This document shows positions 34,473-43,180 of a DNA stretch of 64,000 bases, one piece after another. Made by a program: the position numbers and the translations under genes. The notes beneath the pieces were generated by a model. It did not search any database and was not told the origin of the DNA. It saw only the letters and a list, made by a program, of their open reading frames with translations. How positions within the stretch are numbered: position 1 is the first letter of the stretch; the number at the start of each line of letters is the position of its first letter. Location: positions 62,001 through 126,000 of the forward strand of contig DAOUJD010000073.1 of the NCBI GenBank assembly GCA_034423115.1. The letters run 5' to 3'. The DNA comes from Bin87 sp034423115. Its GTDB lineage: Bacteria; Chloroflexota; Dehalococcoidia; Lucifugimonadales; UBA3495.

Positions 34473-35289
34473 GAGCGGACGTCTTGCGGTTGATGCCCAT
34501 CAGGGTGCGGACTTTGTCCATGATCGACGTCGGTTGTTCTTCCACCGGATCAATCATCGGCAGGTATTCGCCGTCGATGCGCGCCGCGATCCGCACGAAC
34601 TCGCGCCCGGATGGAGATTGGCTGTCATAGACCACGGGCGTGCCGTTGTTGGTTGAGGTAATCACCCGGTCGTCCGAGGGGACCAGCCCGATGGCATCCA
34701 CGGCCAGCATGTCCAGGACGTCGGACGAGTCCAGCATGTCCCCTTGCCGAACCATGTCGGGCTTGATGCGATTGATGATGAGCTTCGCCGAATGGACGTC
34801 GTTAGCGTGGAGCAAACCTATCACCCGGTCGGCGTCCCGAATGGCCGATACTTCCGGCGTCGTCACCACCAGCGCCTCACGAGCGGCGGCGATGGCGTTG
34901 CGGAATCCCTGCTCGATGCCGGCGGGACAATCGACAATCACGTAGTCAAAATCCATCTCGAGCCGTCGGCAGAGGTCAACCAGTTGATCTGCGTTGATGC
35001 AATCCTTGTCCCGGGTCTGCGCAGCCGCTACCAGGTATAGCTCACCGGCATGTTTGTCGCGGATCAGCGCCTGCTCGAATCGACAACGCTCCTCCACCAC
35101 GTCCACCAGGTCGTACACGATGCGGTTCTCCAGGCCCATCACCACGTCCAGGTTGCGGAGGCCGATGTCGGTGTCGATCACCACGACCCGGTTGGACCGC
35201 AAAGCGAGGGCGGTGCCGACGTTGGCGGTTGCGGTAGTCTTGCCCACGCCTCCTTTCCCGGAAGTCATGACGATGGTCTTACCGCTCAT
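34465..35289 (-). CDS. minD: Septum site-determining ATPase MinD
   Basis: A 274-residue ParA-superfamily ATPase. The deviant Walker A GKGGVGKTT is at 11-19, with VVIDTDIGLRNLDVVMGLE and DYVIVDCPAGIE. The C-terminus is basic (TLMGINRKTSAHV) and may bind membrane. It overlaps both minC (11 bases) and minE (8 bases), indicating coupled translation. Confidence 0.96.
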   Translation of the reverse strand: MSGKTIVMTSGKGGVGKTTATANVGTALALRSNRVVVIDTDIGLRNLDVVMGLENRIVYDLVDVVEERCRFEQALIRDKHAGELYLVAAAQTRDKDCINADQLVDLCRRLEMDFDYVIVDCPAGIEQGFRNAIAAAREALVVTTPEVSAIRDADRVIGLLHANDVHSAKLIINRIKPDMVRQGDMLDSSDVLDMLAVDAIGLVPSDDRVITSTNNGTPVVYDSQSPSGREFVRIAARIDGEYLPMIDPVEEQPTSIMDKVRTLMGINRKTSAHV

Positions 35290-36130
35290 TGGGGTTTCCT
35301 CCGTGGTCGATGGAGTGGTTTTTCAAGTAGGGCGACACGCGGACTACGCGGTTTTGCACGCGCGCGATGATGGGGATTGCATCCGTATCACCCCGAGGAC
35401 GGCCGGCAACTCCGCGAGCGTCTTCATCCTCAGCCAGGAAAGCACTGATTCGCAACTGCGGAGATATCGACGACATTGCCAGGATGATAGCGGTAGAATC
35501 ACCGCCGGCCCCGGCGTGGGCCGTTCCACGAAGGGTCCCAAATACGAGGATATCGCCTTGCGCGACTATCTGCGCTCCCGGGTTTACGTTGCCTATCACA
35601 ACTACGTTGCCGGGGAAAGTTAAGACCTCTCCCGCGCGGCAGGTACCACGAACGATATCCGCGGGCACACTCCGGCGGTTCGTACCGGGAGATTCCTCAA
35701 CAGTCTCCTCATCCTCCGACATTAGATCAGGCTCAAGCTCATCAGGTTCGGAATTGCCGTCCTGTTCTTCGCCATGGAATGAGATCGAAGTGCGGGTGTG
35801 CAGAGCCATTAGGTCGGTGATACGTTCTTGCTCCCGGGCGAGGACGCTGGGATCGCACCAGAATTGCTTGATGTTTAATCCTGATTCCGACTCGATCACT
35901 CTCCGGATGCGTTCTTGCGCGTCATCGGAAAGTATCCGTTGGCCAATATCGACCAATACATCGCCTTGAGCGTAGAGATACCGGTTGCTCGCCAAACGGT
36001 CTCTCAACGTGCGACAGGCGGTTTCAACCGGTACGCTGTCGTCAATCTCCAAGTTGACCAGAGCGCCCCGGCCGGAGATCTTCACCAAATCCCGGTCGGT
36101 TGTAGTACATTCCGCCGCCATCACCAACAT
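35279..36130 (-). CDS. minC: Septum site-determining protein MinC
   Basis: A 283-residue MinC. The N-terminal FtsZ-inhibiting domain (residues 10-105) is followed by an acidic linker (DELEPDLMSEDEETVEE) and the C-terminal beta-helix: GEVLTFPGNVVVIGNVNPGA, GDILVFGTLRGTAHAGAGG. ATG at 36130, or 36121 three codons later, with no clear ribosome site. A TATAAA box on the minus strand at 36135-36130 would put transcription almost at the 36121 codon. Confidence 0.93.
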   Translation of the reverse strand: MLVMAAECTTTDRDLVKISGRGALVNLEIDDSVPVETACRTLRDRLASNRYLYAQGDVLVDIGQRILSDDAQERIRRVIESESGLNIKQFWCDPSVLAREQERITDLMALHTRTSISFHGEEQDGNSEPDELEPDLMSEDEETVEESPGTNRRSVPADIVRGTCRAGEVLTFPGNVVVIGNVNPGAQIVAQGDILVFGTLRGTAHAGAGGDSTAIILAMSSISPQLRISAFLAEDEDARGVAGRPRGDTDAIPIIARVQNRVVRVSPYLKNHSIDHGGNPNER

Positions 36131-36184
36131 TTATAGCAATGTGGCTTGGCATTACGCATTAGGCGGTTCGTGCGGTTTTCACTA

Positions 36185-36208
36185 ATTTCCAAAAATTTCA
36201 TTGGAAAT
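36185..36208. other. Inverted repeat ATTTCCAA...TTGGAAAT upstream of minC
   Basis: Two 8-base arms, 36185-36192 and 36201-36208, flank AAATTTCA in the 209-base region between minC and the VOC gene end. It could be an operator or a weak terminator for the VOC gene's far neighbour. Otherwise I see nothing in this gap beyond the possible minC -10. Confidence 0.3.
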
Positions 36209-36339
36209 GGGACAGCAACTTCGGTCGCTTCGAGATCTGGGCGGCGCCATTTGAACCAACAACGCCGGACCCGGGTGCTATTATTCCCGTAGGTCCGACG
36301 GCTACACGCACGCGGTCATTCGAGTGGAGCGACGCGAGT

Positions 36340-36726
36340 TCAGTCAGGGCGGTACGGGATCTCCTGGTCGGTCAATCCCAGCCGGTTGCCATCCAGGTCC
36401 TCGATGGCGGCAAAGGTGCCCCAAGGCAAATCTCCTGGTTCCATGGCTATTCTGACTCCGCGCTTACTCAGCCTTTCCACGGTGTCCCGGACGTCCGGAC
36501 AGTAGAACACCAGGGAAGATTTCCGTTCCGCCCAATCAGGCATCAATTCTCGCGGATAGATCACGATGCAGGTCTCGGCACCTTGGGGCGCGACCTCCAC
36601 CCATTCGGCGTTTGCGCCCATTTGCATCCTGCGCCGCACCTCAAACCCCAGGACATCTACATAGAACTCGACCGCCTTCGCCTGATCCTCCACGTAAACC
36701 CCCACGGTTTTTATTGCCCCAATCAT
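36340..36726 (-). CDS. VOC (glyoxalase/bleomycin-resistance) fold protein
   Basis: A 128-residue vicinal-oxygen-chelate protein with two beta-alpha-beta-beta-beta modules: KTVGVYVEDQAKAVEFYVDV and SSLVFYCPDVRDTVERLSKR. The C-terminal GTFAAIEDLDGNRLGL carries a likely metal Glu/Asp region. ATG at 36726 is preferred because GGAG lies 7 bases upstream; a TTG four codons earlier is the alternative. Substrate unknown. Confidence 0.85.
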   Translation of the reverse strand: MIGAIKTVGVYVEDQAKAVEFYVDVLGFEVRRRMQMGANAEWVEVAPQGAETCIVIYPRELMPDWAERKSSLVFYCPDVRDTVERLSKRGVRIAMEPGDLPWGTFAAIEDLDGNRLGLTDQEIPYRPD

Positions 36727-36734
36727 GTTCAGCT

Positions 36735-36774
36735 CCAAAGAAAATGGCCGGAGCCAATCGCGGTGGCCCCGGCC
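36735..36774 (-). terminator. Intrinsic terminator after the thiolase gene
   Basis: On the minus strand GGCCGGGGCCA (36774-36764) pairs with TGGCTCCGGCC (36756-36746), 11 bp counting one G-U pair in RNA, loop of 7, followed by ATTTTCTTT. It lies 42 bases beyond the thiolase stop. Confidence 0.75.
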
Positions 36775-36815
36775 TGCGTTGATCTTGCCGCTCGATGGCG
36801 CGGCGAATGCCCGTC

Positions 36816-37988
36816 CTAGTCTGGACGCCCGAACACTGCCACCGAGCAGGTGAATGAACCGGGCCGTCCTCCCAGGTTATGGGTGATGCCGAGGTCGGCC
36901 TTTTGGAGTTGTCTGCCGCCGGCCTTGCCCTGCATCTGCTTGTACACCTCGTAGATCATACGGATGCCGCTGGCACCGATGGGATGCCCGAAGCATTTCA
37001 GGCCGCCGTCAGTGTTGACCGGCAGGTCTCCTTCCAGTGAAAACGCTCCGTCGGACACGTCGGCGCTCGCCTGGCCGCGTGGACTGAAGCCCAAATCCTC
37101 CATGATGATCAGCTCGGTTATGGTGAAACAGTCGTGCACCATCGCCATGTCGATTTCGGCTCTCGGGTTGGTGATTCCGGCCTCCTCGTATGCGGCTTGA
37201 CTGGCGCGCACCGTCTCCGGGAAGTGGGTGAAGTCCCAGTCGTCCCTGAGCACGCCGAACGCACCCACGGCGAGCCCCAGCCCTTTCACCAGGATGTAGT
37301 CATCCCTAAGTGTCCTGGCGATTTCGGGAGTGGTTATGATCGCCGCGGCCGCTCCGTCGCTCACCCCACAGCAGTCGTAGAGGCCGAGCGGCCAGGCGAT
37401 CATCGGAGCGTTGATGATTTGATCCTCGCTCACCTCCCGTTGGAAGTGGGCTTTCGAGTTCAGGGTACCGTTGTGGTGGTTCTTGGTAGCTATCTGCGCC
37501 AGCGTACGCTTCCCATCGTCGTAACCAATGTCGTATTGGTGGAAATAGCGCGTCGCCGCCATCGCGAACTGCGACGGTGGTGGGGTGGGCGGCTCCACGT
37601 CGGACCCGGGGCCGGCGGCGATGGCAAGACCAGAGAATCCGCTGTCCTTGAGTTTCTCCACACCCATGGCCAGCACAATGTCGTAGACACCGGCCGCCAC
37701 GGCGTAACAGGCGTTGCGGAAAGCGTCAGTTGCGGTGGCGCAAGCGTTCTCCACTCGGGTGATAGGTATGTAGTCCAACTTCAAAGCCTCGGCCAGTGGT
37801 TGCCCGGTGCGGAAACTGCTGACCGTGCCCAACCATGCGGCCTGAATGTCGTCGGCGTCCAGTCCCGAGTCTTCGTAAGCTTCGTAGGCCGCTTCCACCA
37901 TGAGGTCGGCCGCCGACGCATCCCACCGCTCGCCGAACCGCGTGCAACCCATGCCCACGACGGCCACTCGATCACGAATTCCACTCAT
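36816..37988 (-). CDS. Thiolase family protein (SCP-x/archaeal type)
   Basis: A 390-residue non-decarboxylating thiolase. The nucleophile is Cys83 in RVENACATATDAF. HDCFTITELIIMEDLGF and the catalytic His in CFGHPIGASG are present, and the C-terminal GITHNLGGRPGSF is typical of SCP-x and archaeal acetyl-CoA thiolases. ATG at 37988 has GAGGAG upstream. It lies 16 bases downstream of an HMGS-like/DUF35 fusion. In archaea thiolase, HMG-CoA synthase and DUF35 form one complex, so a physical partnership is likely. Confidence 0.88.
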   Translation of the reverse strand: MSGIRDRVAVVGMGCTRFGERWDASAADLMVEAAYEAYEDSGLDADDIQAAWLGTVSSFRTGQPLAEALKLDYIPITRVENACATATDAFRNACYAVAAGVYDIVLAMGVEKLKDSGFSGLAIAAGPGSDVEPPTPPPSQFAMAATRYFHQYDIGYDDGKRTLAQIATKNHHNGTLNSKAHFQREVSEDQIINAPMIAWPLGLYDCCGVSDGAAAAIITTPEIARTLRDDYILVKGLGLAVGAFGVLRDDWDFTHFPETVRASQAAYEEAGITNPRAEIDMAMVHDCFTITELIIMEDLGFSPRGQASADVSDGAFSLEGDLPVNTDGGLKCFGHPIGASGIRMIYEVYKQMQGKAGGRQLQKADLGITHNLGGRPGSFTCSVAVFGRPD

Positions 37989-38004
37989 TGCTCTGCTCCT
38001 CTGA

Positions 38005-39438
38005 TCAGGCGACAACAGCGACCGGAACCGGCGTTCGCCTGGGTATGGCTTTCCAATAATAGTTGTGGATCCCGTTGACCACCCGCAGTTTGCGGAAGCT
38101 CATCTCCACCGGCATCCCGACCCGTACCTCGTCCAGTTCCCGGTCGGTCATCATGCACAGCACGCGACCGCCGCCCTCGAAGTTCACCACCGCAACCACC
38201 AACGGCGTGTCAACTGCGCCGGCGATGTAGTCCATTGAGTATGTGAATAGCTCCCCGCCCTTGTCGCTTAACCTCACCGGTTCGGTGTCGCCGAGGCTGC
38301 GACATTCCACGCACACCCGTTGCGGCGGGTATTGGACGTAACCGCAAGCTTTGCAACGCGCTCCGTACAGGCGGACGTTTTTGTCCGCTTCCCGCCATAG
38401 GGCTGAAACCGACGGGGACGCGGGAGCGGGCCGGCGGGACGCATCATCCAGCATCCACACGTCGCGCCAACGGGCGTAAGTTTCGTAGCTAACCAGCAAT
38501 TGTTTGGCTTCGATCCATCCCGTCAATCCCATCGCAGGCCGCAGCGCCGTCGCGATGTCCGCCGTCGCCTCGAAACCCAGAACGTCGCTGCCGTCCCCGT
38601 AGGAGATCGCCAGGAGCAAATCGCCTGGGGCCGCGTTTTCCAACGCGCCAACCAATAGCATCGGTACGAAGGCCGCTCCGGTGTTGCCCACCGCCCCAAG
38701 CATCGACGACTCTGTCTGTGCTTCGGAAAATCCCAGTTGGCGAGCCAATCGGGCGTGCCGCCTGCCATCGGGGGCGTACAAAGCGACTTTCGCAACGTCG
38801 GAAGGAGTAACGCCGGCCCGTTGGCAATATCCGTTTACCGCCTCTGGAACGATCCGTTCGATTCCTTCCTCGGTCGCGAACCGGTCCTCCCACGAACGTA
38901 CGAACGGGTCTCCCGGCGAGCGCCAGTTGTCCAGCATGTTGTCGGTGATCGAATGGCTGCCCTTGGATTCAGCGATTACGCCATCCGCTGCTATAACAAA
39001 CGCTGCGGCGCCGTCGCCGGCCGCTCGCTCCGTCTCACCGCGCGGCGGCCCCTGCCGGCTGTCGGCGACCACTACCAACACTTCACGAGCGCTGCCGGCG
39101 GCCACCGCGTCCAGCGCGGATTTGATGGCGTTCGTTCCGGCTCGAAGCACGTTGGACACGTCGGTCGCGAATATATCCTGCCGCAGGTCCAACGCGGCGG
39201 CCACGATGGACGCGCACTGCTTTTCCGCATAAGGAGCCGTGGTACTAGCGAATATTATCCCGTCGATGGCATCGCGATCACGGCCTGTCAAACAATCGAT
39301 CCCTGCCGCGACCGCCATCGTGACGCTGTCCTCGTCGAAATTGGCCACCGCACGCTCCACGCGGGAGTTCCAGCCCGCGGTCTCGGCACCGAGCCGATAA
39401 CGCGGGACATATGCGCCGTATGCGGCAATGCCTGCCAA
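38005..39438 (-). CDS. HMG-CoA-synthase-like protein fused to DUF35, catalytic Cys absent
   Basis: A 477-residue thiolase-superfamily protein. Residues 1-330 match HMG-CoA synthase/KAS III (GIAAYGAYVPRYRLG; IDGIIFASTTAPY; LGAVGNTGAAFVPMLL). Residues 345-460 are a DUF35 unit, with a zinc ribbon (Cys362, 365, 376, 379) and an OB fold. Where archaeal HMGS has the catalytic ACKAGT, this protein reads VLRAGT, with Leu98 at the Cys position. TTG at 39438 has GGAG 8 bases upstream and gives the canonical N-terminus; GTG at 39447 is possible. It precedes a thiolase gene and may be a non-classical acyl-transfer partner. Confidence 0.82.
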   Translation of the reverse strand: MAGIAAYGAYVPRYRLGAETAGWNSRVERAVANFDEDSVTMAVAAGIDCLTGRDRDAIDGIIFASTTAPYAEKQCASIVAAALDLRQDIFATDVSNVLRAGTNAIKSALDAVAAGSAREVLVVVADSRQGPPRGETERAAGDGAAAFVIAADGVIAESKGSHSITDNMLDNWRSPGDPFVRSWEDRFATEEGIERIVPEAVNGYCQRAGVTPSDVAKVALYAPDGRRHARLARQLGFSEAQTESSMLGAVGNTGAAFVPMLLVGALENAAPGDLLLAISYGDGSDVLGFEATADIATALRPAMGLTGWIEAKQLLVSYETYARWRDVWMLDDASRRPAPASPSVSALWREADKNVRLYGARCKACGYVQYPPQRVCVECRSLGDTEPVRLSDKGGELFTYSMDYIAGAVDTPLVVAVVNFEGGGRVLCMMTDRELDEVRVGMPVEMSFRKLRVVNGIHNYYWKAIPRRTPVPVAVVA

Positions 39439-39517
39439 GATTTCCACTCCAAGTTTCGAAACGGGGTAGTCGCGATGCTATCAGCGTGCGGGAAAGGGTG
39501 TCAACGGAGCACCATGC

Positions 39518-39523
39518 TACAAT
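39518..39523 (+). promoter_or_regulatory. -10 box just before the S41 protease start
   Basis: TACAAT ends 7 bases before the ATG at 39531, and no ribosome site precedes that ATG. This fits a leaderless transcript. The -35 region is poor. Confidence 0.4.
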
Positions 39524-39530
39524 GCAATTG

Positions 39531-40733
39531 ATGGCCCCGTACAACAAACCCGGACGGCTGACGGTCTTCCTGTTCGCGCTGTTTCTCCTTTTTGCCGTCG
39601 CGGGATGCGCCGGTGCGACGCAGGGCGGCGCCGACCTAACGTCGGCGGGCAACGACCTCCCAGCCGATTTGTCCAAGCTTGGTGAAGCTTACGGCATCCT
39701 GCTAGATGAACACGTCGACAACGAAGAAATCCAATCCGACAACCTGGTGGATGGCGCCATTCGCGGACTGCTGGCGGCCCTGGACGACCCGCATGCTTCA
39801 TATCTCACTGCCGAGCAGCACGCCAGGGAGCAGGAAGGTTACCGCGGGTTCTTTGAAGGCATTGGAGCCAGGGTCACCCTGACCGACGCCGGATTGACGG
39901 TTATCGCTCCCATACCAGGAGCGCCGGCAGAGGAGGCAGGTATTCGCGCCGGGGACATCATCATCGCGGTCGATGGGGAACGAATCGATCACCTGACCTT
40001 GATCGAAGCGGTGAATTTGATCCGGGGACCGGGCGGCACCGACGTTACCCTACTGGTCAGGCATGTGGACAGCTTCGAAAACGTGTCCATCACGGTAACC
40101 CGAGGCCGGATACCAATTGACAGCACGGCGTTTCGCATGCTCGACGATGACATCGGCCACCTTTGGTTGTACAGTTTCTCCGACACTACGGAGCAGGAAG
40201 TGCGCACGGCTCTTGATGAATTCAATGATGCCGGCGGGCGCGGTCTCGTCCTCGATCTGCGCAATAACCCCGGGGGTCTGTTGGCCTCGGTGGTTGATGT
40301 TACCGGCATGTTCCTGGACGGCGGACCCATCCTGTACGAGATCGACGCGTCGGGCAAACGTATTGACCACGAGGCTGGCAACGGCGGCGATGCCACGCAC
40401 ATTCCTTTGGTGGTATTGGTCAACCAGTTTTCCGCCAGCGCCAGCGAAATCATGGCCGGCGCGATCAAGGTCAATGACCGCGCTACGGTAGTAGGCGTAA
40501 CCACATTCGGCAAGGGCAGCGTGAACATCACCCGCGAACTGTCGGATGGCTCAGCAATCTACTTCTCAATTCGTCGCTGGTTCCTGCCCGACGGCACGCA
40601 AATCGAAGGCCACGGAGTGACACCGGACGTTCTGGCCGACTCGGAGGTGGAGACGTTGCCGATCCCATTCGAAGAAGATGGGGCCCTGCAAACGGCGACC
40701 GAAGTCTTGGAAGCGACTTTAGCGGGAAGGTAG
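39531..40733 (+). CDS. S41 (C-terminal processing) peptidase lipoprotein
   Basis: A 400-residue secreted protease. A signal peptide ends in the lipobox VAGC (Cys26), so it should be anchored to the membrane outside the cytoplasm. A PDZ domain (about 100-190; APAEEAGIRAGDIIIAVDGE) is followed by the S41 core: LDLRNNPGGLL, NQFSASASEI with Ser303 and TFGKGSVN with Lys328. The 25-residue Ser-Lys spacing matches Prc/CtpA. The ATG lacks a ribosome site; a -10 box lies just before it. Confidence 0.92.
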   Translation: MAPYNKPGRLTVFLFALFLLFAVAGCAGATQGGADLTSAGNDLPADLSKLGEAYGILLDEHVDNEEIQSDNLVDGAIRGLLAALDDPHASYLTAEQHAREQEGYRGFFEGIGARVTLTDAGLTVIAPIPGAPAEEAGIRAGDIIIAVDGERIDHLTLIEAVNLIRGPGGTDVTLLVRHVDSFENVSITVTRGRIPIDSTAFRMLDDDIGHLWLYSFSDTTEQEVRTALDEFNDAGGRGLVLDLRNNPGGLLASVVDVTGMFLDGGPILYEIDASGKRIDHEAGNGGDATHIPLVVLVNQFSASASEIMAGAIKVNDRATVVGVTTFGKGSVNITRELSDGSAIYFSIRRWFLPDGTQIEGHGVTPDVLADSEVETLPIPFEEDGALQTATEVLEATLAGR

Positions 40734-40888
40734 CGGTATCCTGCCATCGCGCGCGAGGGGGACGGCAAGCGGCAAACCGCGATCGATTGGCATCTCCTCA
40801 CTCGATATCCCGCGCCTCTTTTTCGCCGCATGGTCGGATCGCGCCCATCACTTGCGGAGCGGTGATAAACTGGACTCTGTGAAACGAG

Positions 40889-41395
40889 ATGGCTAGAAAA
40901 AATCGGAACAGCAAAAAGAAGGTTGCCAACCAGTCGGCGGGCAACAACCGGCAGGTGGCGATCAACCGCAAGGCTCTCCACGACTACGAAATTCTTGACA
41001 AGGTGGAGGCCGGCCTCGTCTTGACGGGTACCGAGATCAAATCGATCCGAGCCGGCAAGGTTGACTTGCGTGACGCGTACGCCCGCGTCCAGGACGGAGA
41101 ATTGTGGCTACACGGCGCCCACATTGCGCCGTACGACTCCGGCAGCTACATGAACCACGAGCCCAAGCGACCGCGCAAGCTCCTGGTCCATCGCAGCGAG
41201 ATCAGCGATCTCGGGGCCAAGACCGCGGAAAAAGGTCTGACCCTCGCGGCGATCCGCATGTATCTCAAAAACCACCATGCTAAGGTAGAGTTGGGACTCG
41301 CCCGCGGCAAACGCCAGTATGACAAGCGGCAGGCCATCATCGACCGCGAGCGGGAACGGGCAGCCCGGCAGGCGGTGAAGGAGTGGCGGGAATAA
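40889..41395 (+). CDS. smpB: SsrA-binding protein SmpB
   Basis: A 168-residue tmRNA partner for rescue of stalled ribosomes. INRKALHDYEILDKVEAGLVL, GTEIKSIRAGKVDLRDAYAR, RPRKLLVHRSEI and RGKRQYDKRQAI are family blocks, with the basic C-terminal tail. The N-terminus carries about 15 extra Lys/Asn-rich residues. The tmRNA gene itself was not found in the window. Confidence 0.97.
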   Translation: MARKNRNSKKKVANQSAGNNRQVAINRKALHDYEILDKVEAGLVLTGTEIKSIRAGKVDLRDAYARVQDGELWLHGAHIAPYDSGSYMNHEPKRPRKLLVHRSEISDLGAKTAEKGLTLAAIRMYLKNHHAKVELGLARGKRQYDKRQAIIDRERERAARQAVKEWRE

Positions 41396-41426
41396 CCCTC
41401 TCGTTCCTAGCACCGCCGCGTTGCGT

Positions 41427-41432
41427 TATAAT
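41427..41432 (+). promoter_or_regulatory. -10 box TATAAT with CCGCC discriminator
   Basis: TATAATCCGCC, identical to 30842 and 43950, lies 65-70 bases before the TTG start of the carbonic-anhydrase-like gene. Confidence 0.45.
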
Positions 41433-41496
41433 CCGCCTCGACAATCCGCGCCCCGGCGTTTGCGTCGGAGGCGCGTTATGTTGAGGAGAACACGCT

Positions 41497-42000
41497 TTGA
41501 TTCGTAGCCTGCGGGGAATCGAACCCAAGATCGCAGATACCGCATGGGTCAGCGAAGCCGCTTACGTAGTCGGCAACGTCGTGATCGGCGAGTACAGCAG
41601 CGTGTGGCCCGGCGTCACCATCCGCGGCGACGGTGATGTCATCACCATCGGCAACCACGTCAACATCCAGGAAGGCTCGGTGGTGCACGGCGACGGTCTC
41701 GTCATCGAGGACTACGTTTCCATAGGGCACTGCGTAGTGGTGCACGGCGACCGAATCGGACGGGGAAGCCTCCTGGGCAACAATAGTACGTTCCTCACCG
41801 AGTCCACTATCGGGCAGGAGTGTCTCATCGCGTCCAACGCAGTCGTCCTCTCCAACGTCGATGTTCCTGACCGCAGTTTTGTTGCCGGCGTGCCGGGATC
41901 AATCAAGCGTCAGGTCAGTGAGGAGCAGATCGCCCAGATGCGCATGACCGCGGAACATTTGGTTGAACGGGCCGGCTGGTTCAAGGAAAGCGGTCTCTAA
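41497..42000 (+). CDS. Gamma-carbonic-anhydrase-like hexapeptide protein
   Basis: A 167-residue left-handed beta-helix. Hexapeptide repeats run from AYVVGNVVIGEYSSVWPG onward. The three zinc histidines of gamma carbonic anhydrases appear in SVVHGD, SIGHCV and VVHGDRIG. The start is TTG with GAGGAG 8 bases upstream. The C-terminal helix packs as in YrdA/PaaY-like trimers. Carbonic anhydrase or thioesterase/acyltransferase-related activity cannot be separated from sequence. Confidence 0.87.
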   Translation: MIRSLRGIEPKIADTAWVSEAAYVVGNVVIGEYSSVWPGVTIRGDGDVITIGNHVNIQEGSVVHGDGLVIEDYVSIGHCVVVHGDRIGRGSLLGNNSTFLTESTIGQECLIASNAVVLSNVDVPDRSFVAGVPGSIKRQVSEEQIAQMRMTAEHLVERAGWFKESGL

Positions 42001-42024
42001 CCGGGAAATCCATCGTTAATGCCG

Positions 42025-42050
42025 TAGGGGCGAATGATTATTCGCCCCTA
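42025..42050. terminator. TAGGGGCGAAT hairpin between convergent genes
   Basis: TAGGGGCGAAT (42025-42035) and ATTCGCCCCTA (42040-42050) form a perfect 11-bp stem around GATT. It lies between the carbonic-anhydrase-like gene and the convergent LLM gene. Confidence 0.72.
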
Positions 42051-42078
42051 CCCTGTTCCCGATCCGTCACGTTGGGTT

Positions 42079-43020
42079 TCATCCCAGGCGTTCTGCCACC
42101 GGCAGCACGTGCTCCGCCAGGTGTTCCATAACCTCGATGCATGGGCCGATTCCGTCCACGCGGAAATCAAAGGTCAGTTGGTCGATTCCCAGTTCGTTGC
42201 AGTAGTGAACGTCGTCGATCACTGCTTGCGTCGTGTTGATCAACGCTCCGCCTGATCGCACGCCAACGCCTTCCTCGGCACCGCCCATATCTGTGAAATG
42301 CAGGCTGCGCTTCAGCGAAATCGTTATGTCGGCCGGGTCCCGGCCCGCCTGTTCGGTTTGCTGATGCAGATACGGAAGATTCTGCGCGACGAAATCGGGG
42401 GTCTGTCGGGTCGTGTGCCAGCAGTCGCCGTATCTCGCGGTGCGCCGCAGTGCGCGCCTGGTGTGGCCGCCCACCCAAATCGGGATGCGGGGCTGCTGCA
42501 ACGGTTTCGGCTCGAAATAGATGCCATCAATCTGATAGTACTTGCCCTGGTAGTCCGGTTCTTCCTCGGTCCAGAGCGCGTTGAATATCGCCAGGAACTC
42601 GTCGGTCATGGGGCCACGGTCGGCGTAAGGGACTCCCAGGATGTCAAACTCCTTCTCCAGCCATCCCACACCGACGCCGCAGATCATGCGCCCACCCGAA
42701 AGCACGTCGAGCGATGCAAACATCTTGGCCTGCACTACGGGGTTCCGGTAGGGCAATATCAGTACGGTGCTGCCCAGTCGAATCTCGCTGGTGCACGCCG
42801 CCATGAACCCTAGCATGGTCATTGTTTCCAGGAACGGCTCATCCGATGGCCGTTGAAACGCTCCAGTGGGCGTGTAGGGATACTGATTGGTCCCGCCCAC
42901 CGGCAGCACGATGTGGTCTCCCGCCATCACCGACTCGAAACCCAGTCGCTCGGCGCGTTGGCAAAACTCGCGAATGCCCTCCGCATCCGGCAAGCGTGGA
43001 ATGCTGACACCTATTTTCAT
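42079..43020 (-). CDS. Luciferase-like (LLM class) F420-dependent oxidoreductase
   Basis: A 313-residue TIM-barrel enzyme of the luciferase-like superfamily, TIGR03619-like in style. MKIGVSIPRLPDAEGIREF, SVMAGDHIVLP, GSTVLILPYRNPVVQAKMFA, GVGVGWLEKEFDILGV and PIWVGGHTRRALRR are typical. AGGAG precedes the ATG. It is a single gene with its own -10. Substrate unknown; distinct subfamily from the member at 3587. Confidence 0.9.
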   Translation of the reverse strand: MKIGVSIPRLPDAEGIREFCQRAERLGFESVMAGDHIVLPVGGTNQYPYTPTGAFQRPSDEPFLETMTMLGFMAACTSEIRLGSTVLILPYRNPVVQAKMFASLDVLSGGRMICGVGVGWLEKEFDILGVPYADRGPMTDEFLAIFNALWTEEEPDYQGKYYQIDGIYFEPKPLQQPRIPIWVGGHTRRALRRTARYGDCWHTTRQTPDFVAQNLPYLHQQTEQAGRDPADITISLKRSLHFTDMGGAEEGVGVRSGGALINTTQAVIDDVHYCNELGIDQLTFDFRVDGIGPCIEVMEHLAEHVLPVAERLG

Positions 43021-43085
43021 CGAAAATGCTCCTGGCGCCGGTTGATATTGGGGACATCGGTATGCGCCAATCCGGCGGCGGCGGA

Positions 43086-43091
43086 ATTATA
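43086..43091 (-). promoter_or_regulatory. -10 box for the LLM gene
   Basis: Minus strand TATAATTCCGCC, 66-71 bases upstream of the ATG; the -35 region is weak. It shares the CCGCC discriminator with other promoters here. Confidence 0.42.
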
Positions 43092-43180
43092 GCATCAGCG
43101 TCTGCCGCCAAAGTGGCAACCTCATCCGCCGCGCGCCCTGTTTACCTGATGATGGATTCGGCCAGCATGTACCTGCGGAT

